Part shown: one piece after another, positions 18,661 through 26,790 of the stretch | How positions within the stretch are numbered: position 1 is the first letter of the stretch | How the letters are laid out: every line of letters starts with the position of its first letter | Source: Rhizobium sp. RU36D | GTDB lineage: Bacteria > Pseudomonadota > Alphaproteobacteria > Rhizobiales > Rhizobiaceae | Reading direction: 5' to 3' | Length of the DNA: 64,000 bases | Assembly: GCF_900176345.1 (NCBI RefSeq) | Contig: NZ_FWXU01000006.1 | Span: 235,723-299,722, forward strand | Notes under the pieces: model-generated | Told to the model about the DNA's origin: nothing | Database searches by the model: none | The model's input: only the letters and a program-made list of their open reading frames with translations | Made by a program: the position numbers and the translations under genes

Positions 18661-19218
18661 TTGACGATTGCAGTCTCTCCCCAGTCCTTGCCGGCGCTCG
18701 TCCTGAATGCCGACTACAGGCCGCTGAGTTATTATCCCTTGTCGCTATGGTCCTGGCAGGACGCGATCAAGGCCGTCTTCCTTGACCGCGTGAATATCAT
18801 CGCGGAATATGACCATTCGGTCTGCTCGCCGAGCTTTTCCATGCGCCTGCCGAGCGTGGTGAGCCTCAAGACCTATGTCCAGCCGACACGCAACCCCGCC
18901 TTCACGCGGTTCAACGTGTTCCTGCGGGACAAGTTCGAGTGCCAGTATTGCGGGTCCGAGGACGACCTGACCTTCGACCACGTCATTCCGCGCGCTCATG
19001 GCGGCGAAACGACTTGGGAAAATGTCGTTGCGGCCTGCTCGCCCTGCAATCTGCGCAAGGGAAGCAAGCTGCCGCGCCAGGCAAACATGTTCCCGGCGCA
19101 AAAGCCGTATCGGCCGACGGTGCAGGACCTGCATAACAACGGCCGACTGTTCCCGCCGAACTACCTGCATGAAAGCTGGGTCGACTATCTCTACTGGGAT
19201 TCCGAGCTTCAGCCGTAA
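18661..19218 (+). CDS. HNH endonuclease
   Basis: A 185-residue protein with a zinc-ribbon HNH domain: CxxC at Cys94/Cys97, Asp106-His107, Asn121 and a second CxxC at Cys126/Cys129. Conserved throughout Rhizobiales as a chromosomal gene; its substrate is unknown, and it is not associated here with an intron or phage. TTG at 18661 is the start: AGGAG precedes it by 8 bases and no upstream ATG fits. It is convergent with dsbB (19-base gap). Confidence 0.88.
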   Translation: MTIAVSPQSLPALVLNADYRPLSYYPLSLWSWQDAIKAVFLDRVNIIAEYDHSVCSPSFSMRLPSVVSLKTYVQPTRNPAFTRFNVFLRDKFECQYCGSEDDLTFDHVIPRAHGGETTWENVVAACSPCNLRKGSKLPRQANMFPAQKPYRPTVQDLHNNGRLFPPNYLHESWVDYLYWDSELQP

Positions 19219-19237
19219 GCAGGCGCGCCGATCGCGG

Positions 19238-19744
19238 TCAGGCCTTGGCGCGCACGCCGATGATGGCGAGCGTCGCCAGTACGGCACTGGCCAGCACATT
19301 CCAGCCGGCGAAGGAAAGCCCAAGCACACGCAGCGTGGCCTCGGTGCAGGAGGGGCCCTTGACGCTGTTCAGCTGCGCCAGGATATCGCCGCCGCCGGCG
19401 CTGACCCCTGATGCGCTGATGCTGCAGCTCGCCGGACCTTCCCAGAACTGCCATTCAACGCCAGAGTGGTAGACGCCAAGGCCACCACTCCAGATCATCA
19501 GCAGGGCGATCGCCAGCAACAGCAGCCGGCTGACCCAGGCGGGCAGCTTCAGGGCGGCGGCCAAGATGGCCAGGATGCCGACGGGGATGCCGATGTAGTA
19601 GGGCGTGCGCTGCATGAGGCACAGGGCGCAAGGGATGTAGCCGCCGATATGCTCAAAGCCGAGCGCCGAGCCGACCGTCACGGCCATGCCGAGGGTCGTC
19701 AAAAGAGACATGTTGAGGCGATTAAAGACTGTCTGCGTCTGCAT
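19238..19744 (-). CDS. dsbB: Disulfide bond formation protein B
   Basis: A 168-residue four-helix membrane protein that reoxidises DsbA and passes electrons to quinone. The quinone-side pair is CALC (Cys39, Cys42) and the DsbA-facing pair is Cys107 and Cys133 in the second periplasmic loop. Length and topology match the family. Confidence 0.88.
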   Translation of the reverse strand: MQTQTVFNRLNMSLLTTLGMAVTVGSALGFEHIGGYIPCALCLMQRTPYYIGIPVGILAILAAALKLPAWVSRLLLLAIALLMIWSGGLGVYHSGVEWQFWEGPASCSISASGVSAGGGDILAQLNSVKGPSCTEATLRVLGLSFAGWNVLASAVLATLAIIGVRAKA

Positions 19745-19868
19745 GTGCGAACTCCGTCGCGTCTTGAAAGCCCGTCGTGATCTTCCGGATTCGCGCTCGG
19801 TGCTTCAGGTTCTTGTTTTCGTGCATGTCCTTATTCCGAAACCGACGATCCCTTTCGGCGGACATGTT

Positions 19869-20459
19869 CTAATGAAGGAGGAAACGATAGGCCACATAAA
19901 GGACAATCAGCAAGGCTGCGCCGGCAAGCGCAATCTGTCCAAGCCGCTTCTCGATGAAATCTCGGATCGGCTCGCCGTAGCGCCGCAGCAGCCAGGCGAG
20001 CAACAGGAAGCGTCCGCCGCGGGTGATGATCGCGGAGACGATGAATAGCCAGATGTTCACATGCGCCACGCCCGACAGGATCGTCACGATCTTGATCGGT
20101 GGCAGATGGGCGAAACCCGATGTTATCAGCAGCAGGATGATGGTCTGGTAATCGACCGACTTGCGCAACTCGTCGAAGGCCTCGTACTTCCCGTAGAATT
20201 CCAGGATCGGGCGGGCTACCGTTTCGAACGCGTAGTAGCCAAGAAACCAGCCTGCGATGCCGCCAAGAACGGATGCGACGCTGGCGATCATGGCATAACG
20301 CCATGCCCGTGCGGGCCGGGCCAAGGCCATCGGAAGATAGAGCACGTCGGCGGGAACCAGGAAGATCGAGCTTTCGACAAAGGCGATGACGGCAAGCCAG
20401 GTTTCCGCAGACTTGCGAGCGGCAAGCGACATCGTCCAGTCGTAAAGTCTGCGCAGCAT
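19869..20459 (-). CDS. YqaA/DedA-family (SNARE-associated) membrane protein
   Basis: A 196-residue inner-membrane protein. FVESSIFLVPADVLYLPMAL matches the helical hairpin of YqaA/DedA proteins, whose wider superfamily includes C55-isoprenoid and phospholipid flippases; the specific role is unknown. ATG at 20459 (RBS GGGGA) is used. Further upstream in frame lies tRNA-Leu, so longer forms are excluded. In the integrated state, the recombinase reading frame ends 35 bases upstream on the same strand, so this gene may receive transcripts from the mobile element. Confidence 0.86.
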   Translation of the reverse strand: MLRRLYDWTMSLAARKSAETWLAVIAFVESSIFLVPADVLYLPMALARPARAWRYAMIASVASVLGGIAGWFLGYYAFETVARPILEFYGKYEAFDELRKSVDYQTIILLLITSGFAHLPPIKIVTILSGVAHVNIWLFIVSAIITRGGRFLLLAWLLRRYGEPIRDFIEKRLGQIALAGAALLIVLYVAYRFLLH

Positions 20460-20494
20460 GCCAATGATCCCCAGGGTTTCAAGCTGCGACGCTT

Positions 20495-22246
20495 TTATTG
20501 AAGCGGCTCTGGCGTGTAAATGGCCTGATACTGCGGTGCAGCGCGCGGCGTGAAACTTTGTCGTGATGGTAAATCCGCGAAAGAATCCTGTTGACCCCGC
20601 AATTTTGCTTCGTATATTCCGCCACACTTCGCACCATGCGAAGCGCATGCCCCTTTGGCGGAATTGGTAGACGCGCCTGACTCAAAATCAGGTTCCGAGA
20701 GGAGTGCTGGTTCGATTCCGGCAAGGGGCACCATCGACTTTTTCGACATGTTTAAGTCTCCTAACATCTTGAATGGTGTTGATATTTGCGCGGTTCGATA
20801 GCCCTCATTTCGCGCATAGGTCAGGCGTTCGGCGAACACCAGCTTGAGCACCGCGCGGCGGTCCTCAAGACGAGGCGAAAGCCATAGTTTGCAAGGGTTT
20901 TCGAGGAAGGAAAAAGCGGTTCGATAAGTTTCGCCAAAACTTTTGAGCGGCTTGCCGCAATTGGCGATCTTTTCGCGCATCACCATCTTCTGCGACTCCA
21001 GTTCCTTGATCTTGCGCTCATAGGCTTTGACCACGGAATCGCTGGACGCATCGACAATGCGTTCAAGCAGAGCGTCGATTTTCTTATCCATCGCGCGGAT
21101 TTCGGTTTCGAGTGTTTTGCCTTGCATTCCAGCGTTGGCAAGCTTTGCATCCCACAGGTCGCGGAACATCGCGAACGCTAAATGAAACAGTCCCTCGGAC
21201 GGTTTCAGCGTTTGCAGCAGCGCTTCAAAATCGCCTTCCAGCTTTTCCTTGCGGATCGACTTTCGGCTGAGCGCACATTTGGGCGTGTCGCAGAGATAGT
21301 AAGGATAATGAGCGCTGCGTCCTTTCGACCAGCACGCCGTCAGCGGCTCCCCGCACGATGCACAGCAAACAAAACCACGGAGCGGGAAAGCCTCATTGAG
21401 GTCTTTGCGGGCGGGTGCTTTCGCCTTGCCGTCACGGCGTTCCTGCACGGCAAGCCAAGTCTCGAAACTCACCAGCCCTTCATGCTTGCCCTTGAGCGGC
21501 TCCACCCCCCAATCGTCACAGGATACATATCCCGCATAGACCGGACGCGAAAACAATTCGAAGACGCGCTCGGAATGAACCTCGCCTTTGCGATCCTTCG
21601 GCCACGCAGGCTGCGCGGCGAGATAGCGAGCGACTTCGGCAACTCCTTCGAAACGACCGGATGCAAATCCTTCCAGCACATCGGCGATGATGGTGGCGTA
21701 AGGCTCGTCACGCTCAAGCACCTTGCCGTGGCCCGATTTACGGACGGTCTTAAATCCTATTGGACTCTTGAACGGCCAGTACCCATTCTGCAAACGCGCC
21801 TTCATGCGGTTGCGTGTCTGCTCCGCATTCTTTTGCCTCTGGTGCTGCGATACGGACGCCAGCAGGTTTTCCACGAGGATGGAGTCGGAATCGTCCCCGA
21901 ACTCGATGGTGGGGCTTTCCAGCTTGCCGCCCGCTTCGCGCAGCAGGTCGCGCAAATCCCAATGGCCGCGAATGTCACGGCTAAAACGCGAGATATCGTC
22001 GATAATGCAGACATAGCCTTCCTTGCGGTGGGCTTTCAAAAACTTGATCATCGCCATCATGGCGGGGCGGCTGGCATGGCCGCCGCTCACATCGTCGCGG
22101 AACACATCCACGACCTCATAGCCTTTCATGGCCGCATAGTCGCGGCAGCGGCGCTCTTGGCTTGCAAGGCCATCGCCTTCGATCCGCTGCTTGACCGAAC
22201 TGACCCTGCAATACAGGACGGCTTTTTGTGTCGGGGATGGTTTCAT
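20495..22246 (-). CDS. Serine site-specific recombinase (integrase of the element)
   Basis: A 583-residue recombinase in the integrated state. The resolvase domain begins YCRVSSVKQ, with the probable nucleophile Ser16 and the IIDDISRFSRD motif. The recombinase domain spans about 160-270. A zinc ribbon (CCASCGEPL through CDTPKC) and a coiled coil follow at about 400-440. Residues 505-533 are the antisense translation of tRNA-Leu, and 534-583 are chromosomal. In the reconstructed circular form, the frame instead continues 36 codons from residue 505 into the right end and stops at 34044-34046, giving 540 residues. Serine recombinases using a tRNA site are less common than tyrosine integrases. 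It starts 3 bases after the preceding gene, in the backbone operon. Confidence 0.93.
   Translation of the reverse strand: MKPSPTQKAVLYCRVSSVKQRIEGDGLASQERRCRDYAAMKGYEVVDVFRDDVSGGHASRPAMMAMIKFLKAHRKEGYVCIIDDISRFSRDIRGHWDLRDLLREAGGKLESPTIEFGDDSDSILVENLLASVSQHQRQKNAEQTRNRMKARLQNGYWPFKSPIGFKTVRKSGHGKVLERDEPYATIIADVLEGFASGRFEGVAEVARYLAAQPAWPKDRKGEVHSERVFELFSRPVYAGYVSCDDWGVEPLKGKHEGLVSFETWLAVQERRDGKAKAPARKDLNEAFPLRGFVCCASCGEPLTACWSKGRSAHYPYYLCDTPKCALSRKSIRKEKLEGDFEALLQTLKPSEGLFHLAFAMFRDLWDAKLANAGMQGKTLETEIRAMDKKIDALLERIVDASSDSVVKAYERKIKELESQKMVMREKIANCGKPLKSFGETYRTAFSFLENPCKLWLSPRLEDRRAVLKLVFAERLTYARNEGYRTAQISTPFKMLGDLNMSKKSMVPLAGIEPALLSEPDFESGASTNSAKGACASHGAKCGGIYEAKLRGQQDSFADLPSRQSFTPRAAPQYQAIYTPEPLQ
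20649..20733 (+). tRNA. tRNA-Leu (anticodon CAA)
   Basis: An 85-base tRNA with encoded CCA. The acceptor stem GCCCCTT pairs with AAGGGGC (20723-20729), the discriminator is A20730 and CCA is 20731-20733. The anticodon stem CCTGA/TCAGG encloses the loop CTCAAAA, anticodon CAA, which reads UUG. There is a variable arm and the T-loop TTCGATT. The 3' end is the integration site of the mobile element, and its native downstream sequence is displaced to 34154. Confidence 0.97.
20717..20733 (+). repeat. attL: tRNA-side attachment site
   Basis: The last 17 bases of tRNA-Leu, TCCGGCAAGGGGCACCA, match 13 of 17 bases at 34137-34153, with GCACCA identical. The probable crossover lies within GCACCA (20728-20733). 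This is supported by the recombinase frame, which stays open across the reconstructed junction. Confidence 0.75.
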
Positions 22247-22249
22247 GGT

Positions 22250-22669
22250 CTATCGCTTTCTCCGCCCGCGCGTTCCGGCATCATGGAACGTATCGGACAG
22301 GTCTTCTTTGTCTGGTGTTGTAGGGTCTTCGGCAAACTGTACCACGGGAAGAATCCCCGTTTCATCTTTTGCCCGCGTTTCATCCACATGGCTGCGGGCT
22401 TGCTGGACGGGATCGTCCCCAAAGGCACGGTCCACAAAACTGCGCATGATGGTGTAGAGCGACAGCAGCAGTTCCGTCTTGCGATCTTCCGGCATATCGA
22501 GATGATCGACATGACGGCGGTATTTTTCCAGATCGACGGATAGCGGGACAGCGAGGGGCCGCACGTTTTTGGCGGCGGACAGGGCGGCGGAAGAGTGAGC
22601 AAAGATGTCTCCAACGCCGCTTTCCATAGTCTTGCTGTTCTGCCGTCTCCTCTTCTTCTTTGCCGTCAT
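22250..22669 (-). CDS. Unknown small basic protein upstream of the recombinase
   Basis: A 139-residue protein, not recognised. The N-terminus is very basic (MTAKKKRRRQNSK). The middle (SVDLEKYRRHVDHLDMPEDR) looks alpha-helical, and the tail is charged and probably disordered. Its stop is 3 bases before the recombinase ATG, so it may be an accessory or directionality factor for the recombinase; that is inference from position only. An in-frame ATG at 22693 would add eight residues. Confidence 0.65.
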   Translation of the reverse strand: MTAKKKRRRQNSKTMESGVGDIFAHSSAALSAAKNVRPLAVPLSVDLEKYRRHVDHLDMPEDRKTELLLSLYTIMRSFVDRAFGDDPVQQARSHVDETRAKDETGILPVVQFAEDPTTPDKEDLSDTFHDAGTRGRRKR

Positions 22670-22742
22670 CTGCCAACCCCATCGGTCAGGCATTAAAAGA
22701 ACAATACAGGAACATTATCCTAGATTGCAAGAGAATTAATTC

Positions 22743-23237
22743 CTACATTTTCTGTCTGAACTTCTTGTCGAGGACAGTAGACTTGTCGTGAAAGATCAGG
22801 TGCAGCGGATCGACCTGTTTGTGACCGCCGAGATAACGGGCAATGCGAATGTCGCCCAGCGTCTTCATTTTTGAGGTCAGCCGCTCTTTCAGCAGGGTCG
22901 CGGCATAATCGCGGGCATCCCTGACCGTGTCGCGGGGCGCGGCCCAGTTTGGGGCAGGATGGCTGGCCTGCGGCACGTTCCAGCGTTTGAGAATGGCCTT
23001 GGTTTCATTGTTGTGCCAGCGCGGCGCGTGTTTGCGCATATGGTCGATCATGCGGCGTTCCAGATCGTTGATATAGCGGGCCAGAGCTTCGCCGGAGAGA
23101 TCGCCGTTTGCCCGTTCGGGCACCGGCGGGCGTCGGATGCTCGCGCCAGTGTCGTTGGACGGGCTTTGCAAAAGTTTGGATGTATCGGCGGATGCGCCGA
23201 ACACACGGGTGAGCGAGGCATGGGGAGCACGAACCAT
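22743..23237 (-). CDS. Unknown protein downstream of the coupling protein gene
   Basis: A 164-residue protein, not recognised. It has a Pro/Ser-rich N-terminal third, a helical central part (EALARYINDLERRMIDHMRK), and a C-terminal part around DARDYAATLLKERLTSKM. ATG at 23237 has AAGGGA 8 bases upstream and lies 13 bases after the coupling-protein stop. The longer frame would overlap that gene. It is in the backbone operon. Confidence 0.65.
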   Translation of the reverse strand: MVRAPHASLTRVFGASADTSKLLQSPSNDTGASIRRPPVPERANGDLSGEALARYINDLERRMIDHMRKHAPRWHNNETKAILKRWNVPQASHPAPNWAAPRDTVRDARDYAATLLKERLTSKMKTLGDIRIARYLGGHKQVDPLHLIFHDKSTVLDKKFRQKM

Positions 23238-23250
23238 GGCATGAATCCCT

Positions 23251-25245
23251 TCATGGCTTGGAGAACAGTAAGACCACGGGGCATTCGCCCCGTTCGGGAA
23301 TGATGGTGCGAGAGTGCGGGCCGACATAGGTGCAGCGGCGGTAATACGGATGGCTGTAAGGGCCTGTATATTCATACGCATAGCGAAGATGGGGCAGCGG
23401 CACATCGAGCGGCCCGATGGTCCACAAGGCCAGCACGGGCGGCACCCACAGCAGATGACGCAGGCGCACGGGGGCCACGAAACGGCGTGCCTTCCGCGCC
23501 CGTCTTACCCGATAGCGAACGCCCTCGATGACGGGCTTGCCGTCTGTGCCTTTGTCGGGATAGCGGATCGTGAAGACCGCATCGCCATAGAGCTTCGAGC
23601 CTTCCAGCGGATTGTCCGCCACTTCGTCACGGAACGGCGCAATCCGTCCATAGTCGATCATGGTCAGCCGCAGGGGCCGAAGGCCGCGCGTGAACACCCA
23701 TGCTCGATTGCGCGGCATGGCGAGGATTTCATCGGGCGTCATGAGGCGGCGGCCCTGTTCGCGGCTGGAGACGCCGATATCCTTCACATCCGCCTGATAG
23801 GAATAATCCTGCCGTTTGATCGTGGCTTCCGCCAGCATGTCGGAGATATGCCGCGCACGGTCGAACGAGTTGATGCCCGCATAGACTTTCACATCGGAAT
23901 AGGCCTCAATCGCGGCGGCGGCTTCACGCCCGTATTTCTTGATAAGGCCGTTGAAGGACTGGATATAAAAATCGGCGGAGATTTTGAGGCCGCGCATCGT
24001 CTCCATATCGGAGACGATATCCGCGAAGCGGTAGTTCAAGGCTTCCTCACCGACGATATGAATGGGATGTCCGGCGGGGTCGCGCTTCGCCACTTCCAGA
24101 AGCGTATGATTGAGAAGCGAGACAACGGGCGCGAAATCACGCGCATGGGAGAGTGGCGACATCACGAAGACGATGATTTGCCGCTTGCGGATTTCGGCAA
24201 TGTTGGCGGTGGCGGTGCGGCCATAGCCCGCCATGCGTCCACCCTGATTGAACGAGATGAGCGGCTGCGTCGCGCCTTCCATGAACGAGGCCGCGTGTTC
24301 GGCGTTGTTCTCGAACTTATCGAGAAGGTTCGCGGCTTCCGTTTGCAGGAATTCGGCAATCGGATCGTTCGGGAACATCCGCACCGCTTCATGGCGGAGT
24401 TTTATCAGCCGTTCGCGAAACTTCTTGGGATCATTCAGCAGCGCAAACACATCGGCGGGCGTGCAGAGCGCGGGCGACATCAAGGCATTGCTCAAGATCG
24501 CGATGGAGATGCAGCGGCGCTGACCGTTGCGGAAGAACAGGTTCTTCGTGTCCCCGTCCTTGGGTTCGGGCAGGTGCAAATCCGCCAGATCAAGGCCGAG
24601 CTTGATCGTGTCTTTCCGAAACTCGCCCTTGTCATGGCAGGCGTCGATGACAGGCTGATACAGGTTCAGCTCGACCGCGCCGCAGATATCCAGATGCGCT
24701 TTGGCAGGATTGATGCACCACACATCAAGCCCCATCGCCCGCAGCGCCGGAACCATCATCGGGGCGAGTTCGGTTTTGACATCGGGAATGAACAGGGATT
24801 TTCCCAGCCGCGCCTGATGCAGAACGCTTTGCATGACGAGGAAGATCGTTTTGCCGACACCTGGCGGCATTTCGATGAGGGAAAACGGGGTTTTGGGCGG
24901 GGAGAAGACGGGATATTTTCCGGCATACATGCCCAGGAAATTGCCGCTGGCGGGATCGTGCATATGGCGGGCGACGAGTTCGGCCCATTCCGCCTCGCGG
25001 CCCGTACCGTGATCCGTCGAGGCTTGCGCCGTCTTCACCAGATCGCGGCGCAGCCTGTAGTCTTTCCAGCCGAGACGGAGGCCTTTAAACGCGGTGGGGA
25101 TTGCCATGGCGGAGCAAAGCCCCGCCATAGCCATGGAGCCGCCGGACTCGGACGGCCAGAATTGCCATGCGGCACTGGCGCAAAGTGCAGCCAGCAGCGT
25201 GTTGCCGTTGACAGGGCCGCTTTTGGGGCGAACGGGAATGCTCAT
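23251..25245 (-). CDS. Type IV coupling protein (VirD4/TraG family)
   Basis: A 664-residue ATPase that would bring the relaxase-DNA complex to a type IV secretion channel. Two hydrophobic segments lie near the N-terminus (about 14-30 and 36-52). Walker A is PPGVGKT at 127-133. HIVGEEALNYRFADI is the Walker B region, and the LMTPDEILAMP segment of TraG/VirD4 proteins is present. A C-terminal basic and hydrophobic extension follows. It overlaps the upstream gene by 4 bases (ATGA). Lack of virB genes nearby implies use of a helper's channel. Confidence 0.87.
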   Translation of the reverse strand: MSIPVRPKSGPVNGNTLLAALCASAAWQFWPSESGGSMAMAGLCSAMAIPTAFKGLRLGWKDYRLRRDLVKTAQASTDHGTGREAEWAELVARHMHDPASGNFLGMYAGKYPVFSPPKTPFSLIEMPPGVGKTIFLVMQSVLHQARLGKSLFIPDVKTELAPMMVPALRAMGLDVWCINPAKAHLDICGAVELNLYQPVIDACHDKGEFRKDTIKLGLDLADLHLPEPKDGDTKNLFFRNGQRRCISIAILSNALMSPALCTPADVFALLNDPKKFRERLIKLRHEAVRMFPNDPIAEFLQTEAANLLDKFENNAEHAASFMEGATQPLISFNQGGRMAGYGRTATANIAEIRKRQIIVFVMSPLSHARDFAPVVSLLNHTLLEVAKRDPAGHPIHIVGEEALNYRFADIVSDMETMRGLKISADFYIQSFNGLIKKYGREAAAAIEAYSDVKVYAGINSFDRARHISDMLAEATIKRQDYSYQADVKDIGVSSREQGRRLMTPDEILAMPRNRAWVFTRGLRPLRLTMIDYGRIAPFRDEVADNPLEGSKLYGDAVFTIRYPDKGTDGKPVIEGVRYRVRRARKARRFVAPVRLRHLLWVPPVLALWTIGPLDVPLPHLRYAYEYTGPYSHPYYRRCTYVGPHSRTIIPERGECPVVLLFSKP

Positions 25246-25634
25246 CGCGCATCCTCCCGATGATCGCGAAACGCCATGGCCTGTTCGACAGCGGCCCGCA
25301 CGGCGCGAAGCCGCCCGATAGGGCCGAAGTTCATGGCCACGTCGTCATCCCGAAGGGCCATCGAATGGACCCGCAACACGCCGAAGCGCAAGGAGACGAT
25401 GATGGCGGCGACGGACAGAGCCGTGAGCGTCACGGCTTCCACCGCCAGCAGATACCGCCAGAAGCCAATCGAAAATCCGATAAGGCCAGCGGCGGGCAGG
25501 CCGACGAATAGCACCAGCGGCCGTTGCACCGAGACATATTCGATCTGGCCGAGGGCATAGGTTTTGCGCGGCGTGCGCAGGAGGGTTTCGGAGACATGAA
25601 ACCCGCCGCCTTGATAGAAGACAGGCCGTTCCAT
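25242..25634 (-). CDS. Small membrane protein of the mobilization operon
   Basis: A 130-residue protein beginning MERPVFYQGGGFHVSETLLR. That N-terminal strand pattern resembles DUF6232-type small membrane proteins. Two hydrophobic helices span about 41-60 and 67-85. ATG at 25634 overlaps the upstream stop by one base (TGATG); a GTG at 25637 is the alternative. The function is unknown; by position it may assist the coupling protein. Confidence 0.65.
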   Translation of the reverse strand: MERPVFYQGGGFHVSETLLRTPRKTYALGQIEYVSVQRPLVLFVGLPAAGLIGFSIGFWRYLLAVEAVTLTALSVAAIIVSLRFGVLRVHSMALRDDDVAMNFGPIGRLRAVRAAVEQAMAFRDHREDAR

Positions 25635-26233
25635 CACGCACCCGCCTTCGCGGTGCAGGCACCCGCGCTGAAGGTTTGCACCATGCGTTCATCGAACGCC
25701 TTGATGGGCGCGGGACGGATCAAACCGAGCGTGCCGGAGAAAATCGCCCACTCGGTGCGCGTGTCCGCAATGGCGGTATCCGCTACACAGCCGCAAACAT
25801 CGCCCGCCTTGCCGAGCGTGGTGGCGGTCTCGGTCTTGATACGCTCTACCGAGCGATTATAGGCGTCAACGGCGGCGCGTTTTTGTTCTTCGTACTGGCG
25901 CAGGGACATATTGAGCGTTTGGTCGATCCCGAACGCCTGACCCAGCCCCATCCGGTTCAGTTCCTGCATCATGGGATTGTTTTGAAACTGGCGAAGCTGG
26001 GAGGCAGCCATTTCTTTCGAGGCATCGACGGCGGGCGGCGGAAGTTCTTCCGCCTTTCGTTTGGCAGCATTCAGCGTCAACTCGCTGAAATTGCGCTGGC
26101 ACATCGGAAGATGGTCGGCGCGAACGACGCGGGTCGCGACTTCGGGGCCGATGACGAGGTAGTTGGCACCAGCCCACAAAACGGCAGCCGCGACGGCGGC
26201 TTTCGGGGCGATATCGGAGAGTAGTTTGAGCAT
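25634..26233 (-). CDS. Unknown membrane-anchored or exported protein
   Basis: A 199-residue protein with a hydrophobic N-terminal segment (about 9-28), then a helical, Gln/Met-rich stretch (about 75-135), and a C-terminal part with CGC. It is not recognised. GGAG lies 7 bases before the ATG. It is translationally coupled to the next membrane protein and then to the coupling protein, suggesting a shared role at the membrane. Confidence 0.65.
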   Translation of the reverse strand: MLKLLSDIAPKAAVAAAVLWAGANYLVIGPEVATRVVRADHLPMCQRNFSELTLNAAKRKAEELPPPAVDASKEMAASQLRQFQNNPMMQELNRMGLGQAFGIDQTLNMSLRQYEEQKRAAVDAYNRSVERIKTETATTLGKAGDVCGCVADTAIADTRTEWAIFSGTLGLIRPAPIKAFDERMVQTFSAGACTAKAGA

Positions 26234-26276
26234 GGAATTCTCCAGTCATGTTGGAAAAAGACAAGGGGGAATCCAT

Positions 26277-26301
26277 CGGGCGGCGGGGTTTCCGCCGCCC
26301 G
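26277..26301. repeat. Twin hairpin copy 1 (downstream of the 46-residue gene)
   Basis: CGGGCGGCGG and CCGCCGCCCG form a perfect 10-bp stem around a 5-base loop, followed by TGGC. A near-identical hairpin is at 26578-26602. Each copy lies just downstream of a tiny Cys-rich gene on the minus strand, suggesting a terminator, RNA-stability or processing function. There is no U-tract. Confidence 0.8.
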
Positions 26302-26337
26302 TGGCTGGGTCAAACTTTCAAGAAGGGTGACGGGCTG

Positions 26338-26478
26338 CTATTCGCCGCGCAGGATTCCTAAGCGCTTCCGCCGTCGGCGTAGGGAGGACGATCCGCACTT
26401 TGCGCGGCTGGTCGAATCGGTTGGACGGCCCGACTGGCTTGCCTTGCATTCGTTGCAGAGAATGGAAACGAGCTTCAT
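26338..26478 (-). CDS. Tiny Cys-containing protein (46 residues)
   Basis: It reads MKLVSILCNECKASQSG and ends with an Arg/Lys-rich tail. CxxC is at 8-11 and a further Cys is at 28. The start is supported by a strong AAGGAG 7 bases upstream. It could be a small zinc-binding or nucleic-acid-binding protein, but no family is recognised. It is flanked on both sides by the twin hairpins. Confidence 0.6.
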   Translation of the reverse strand: MKLVSILCNECKASQSGRPTDSTSRAKCGSSSLRRRRKRLGILRGE

Positions 26479-26577
26479 GTCATTCTCCTTCTATTCGTAG
26501 GCTGAAAGGGAGGTCGGGCGGAAATCCAGCCTGTTGGATATTGCGGATTTTGCCGATGAAAGCATGAAAGGGACCGG

Positions 26578-26602
26578 CGGGCGGCGGCAGAACCGCCGCC
26601 CG
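26578..26602. repeat. Twin hairpin copy 2 (downstream of the 48-residue gene)
   Basis: The same 10-bp stem as at 26277-26301 with a different 5-base loop (CAGAA instead of GGTTT), again followed by TGGC. Conservation of stem and change of loop suggests selection on structure, or duplication of a gene-plus-hairpin cassette. Confidence 0.8.
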
Positions 26603-26632
26603 TGGCAGTGTGCAGATTTCCGAAAACAAGTG

Positions 26633-26779
26633 TTAGGGGGTGGTTTTCGGCGGCGTCCGCTTCAAACATTCCGCGCAAGGTGCGAAGCGGGGGTTCCTGA
26701 TCCGACCCGGAAGCCGGGTGGTCCCGACGGCATCGTGCACCTTCATGCAGCGATCCCAGAAAATGCAGTCGTATTTCAT
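26633..26779 (-). CDS. Tiny Cys-rich protein (48 residues)
   Basis: It begins MKYDCIFWDRCMKVHD and ends with CAECLKRTPPKTTP. Cys5, Cys11, Cys35 and Cys38 could bind one metal ion. The RBS GAGGAG lies about 7 bases upstream. It is not recognised. It follows a large inverted repeat (26791-26833) that directly abuts the RBS. Confidence 0.6.
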   Translation of the reverse strand: MKYDCIFWDRCMKVHDAVGTTRLPGRIRNPRFAPCAECLKRTPPKTTP

Positions 26780-26790
26780 GCACTTTCTCC

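Noticed and set aside
23314..25263. 649-codon open frame on the plus strand opposite the coupling protein gene
   Set aside because: It has no family features, and its length follows from the GC-rich codon bias of the real gene on the other strand.
26475..26783. 102-codon minus-strand frame over the small-gene cluster
   Set aside because: It overlaps the 48-residue gene in another frame, has no good RBS, and its sequence is Arg-rich shadow type.
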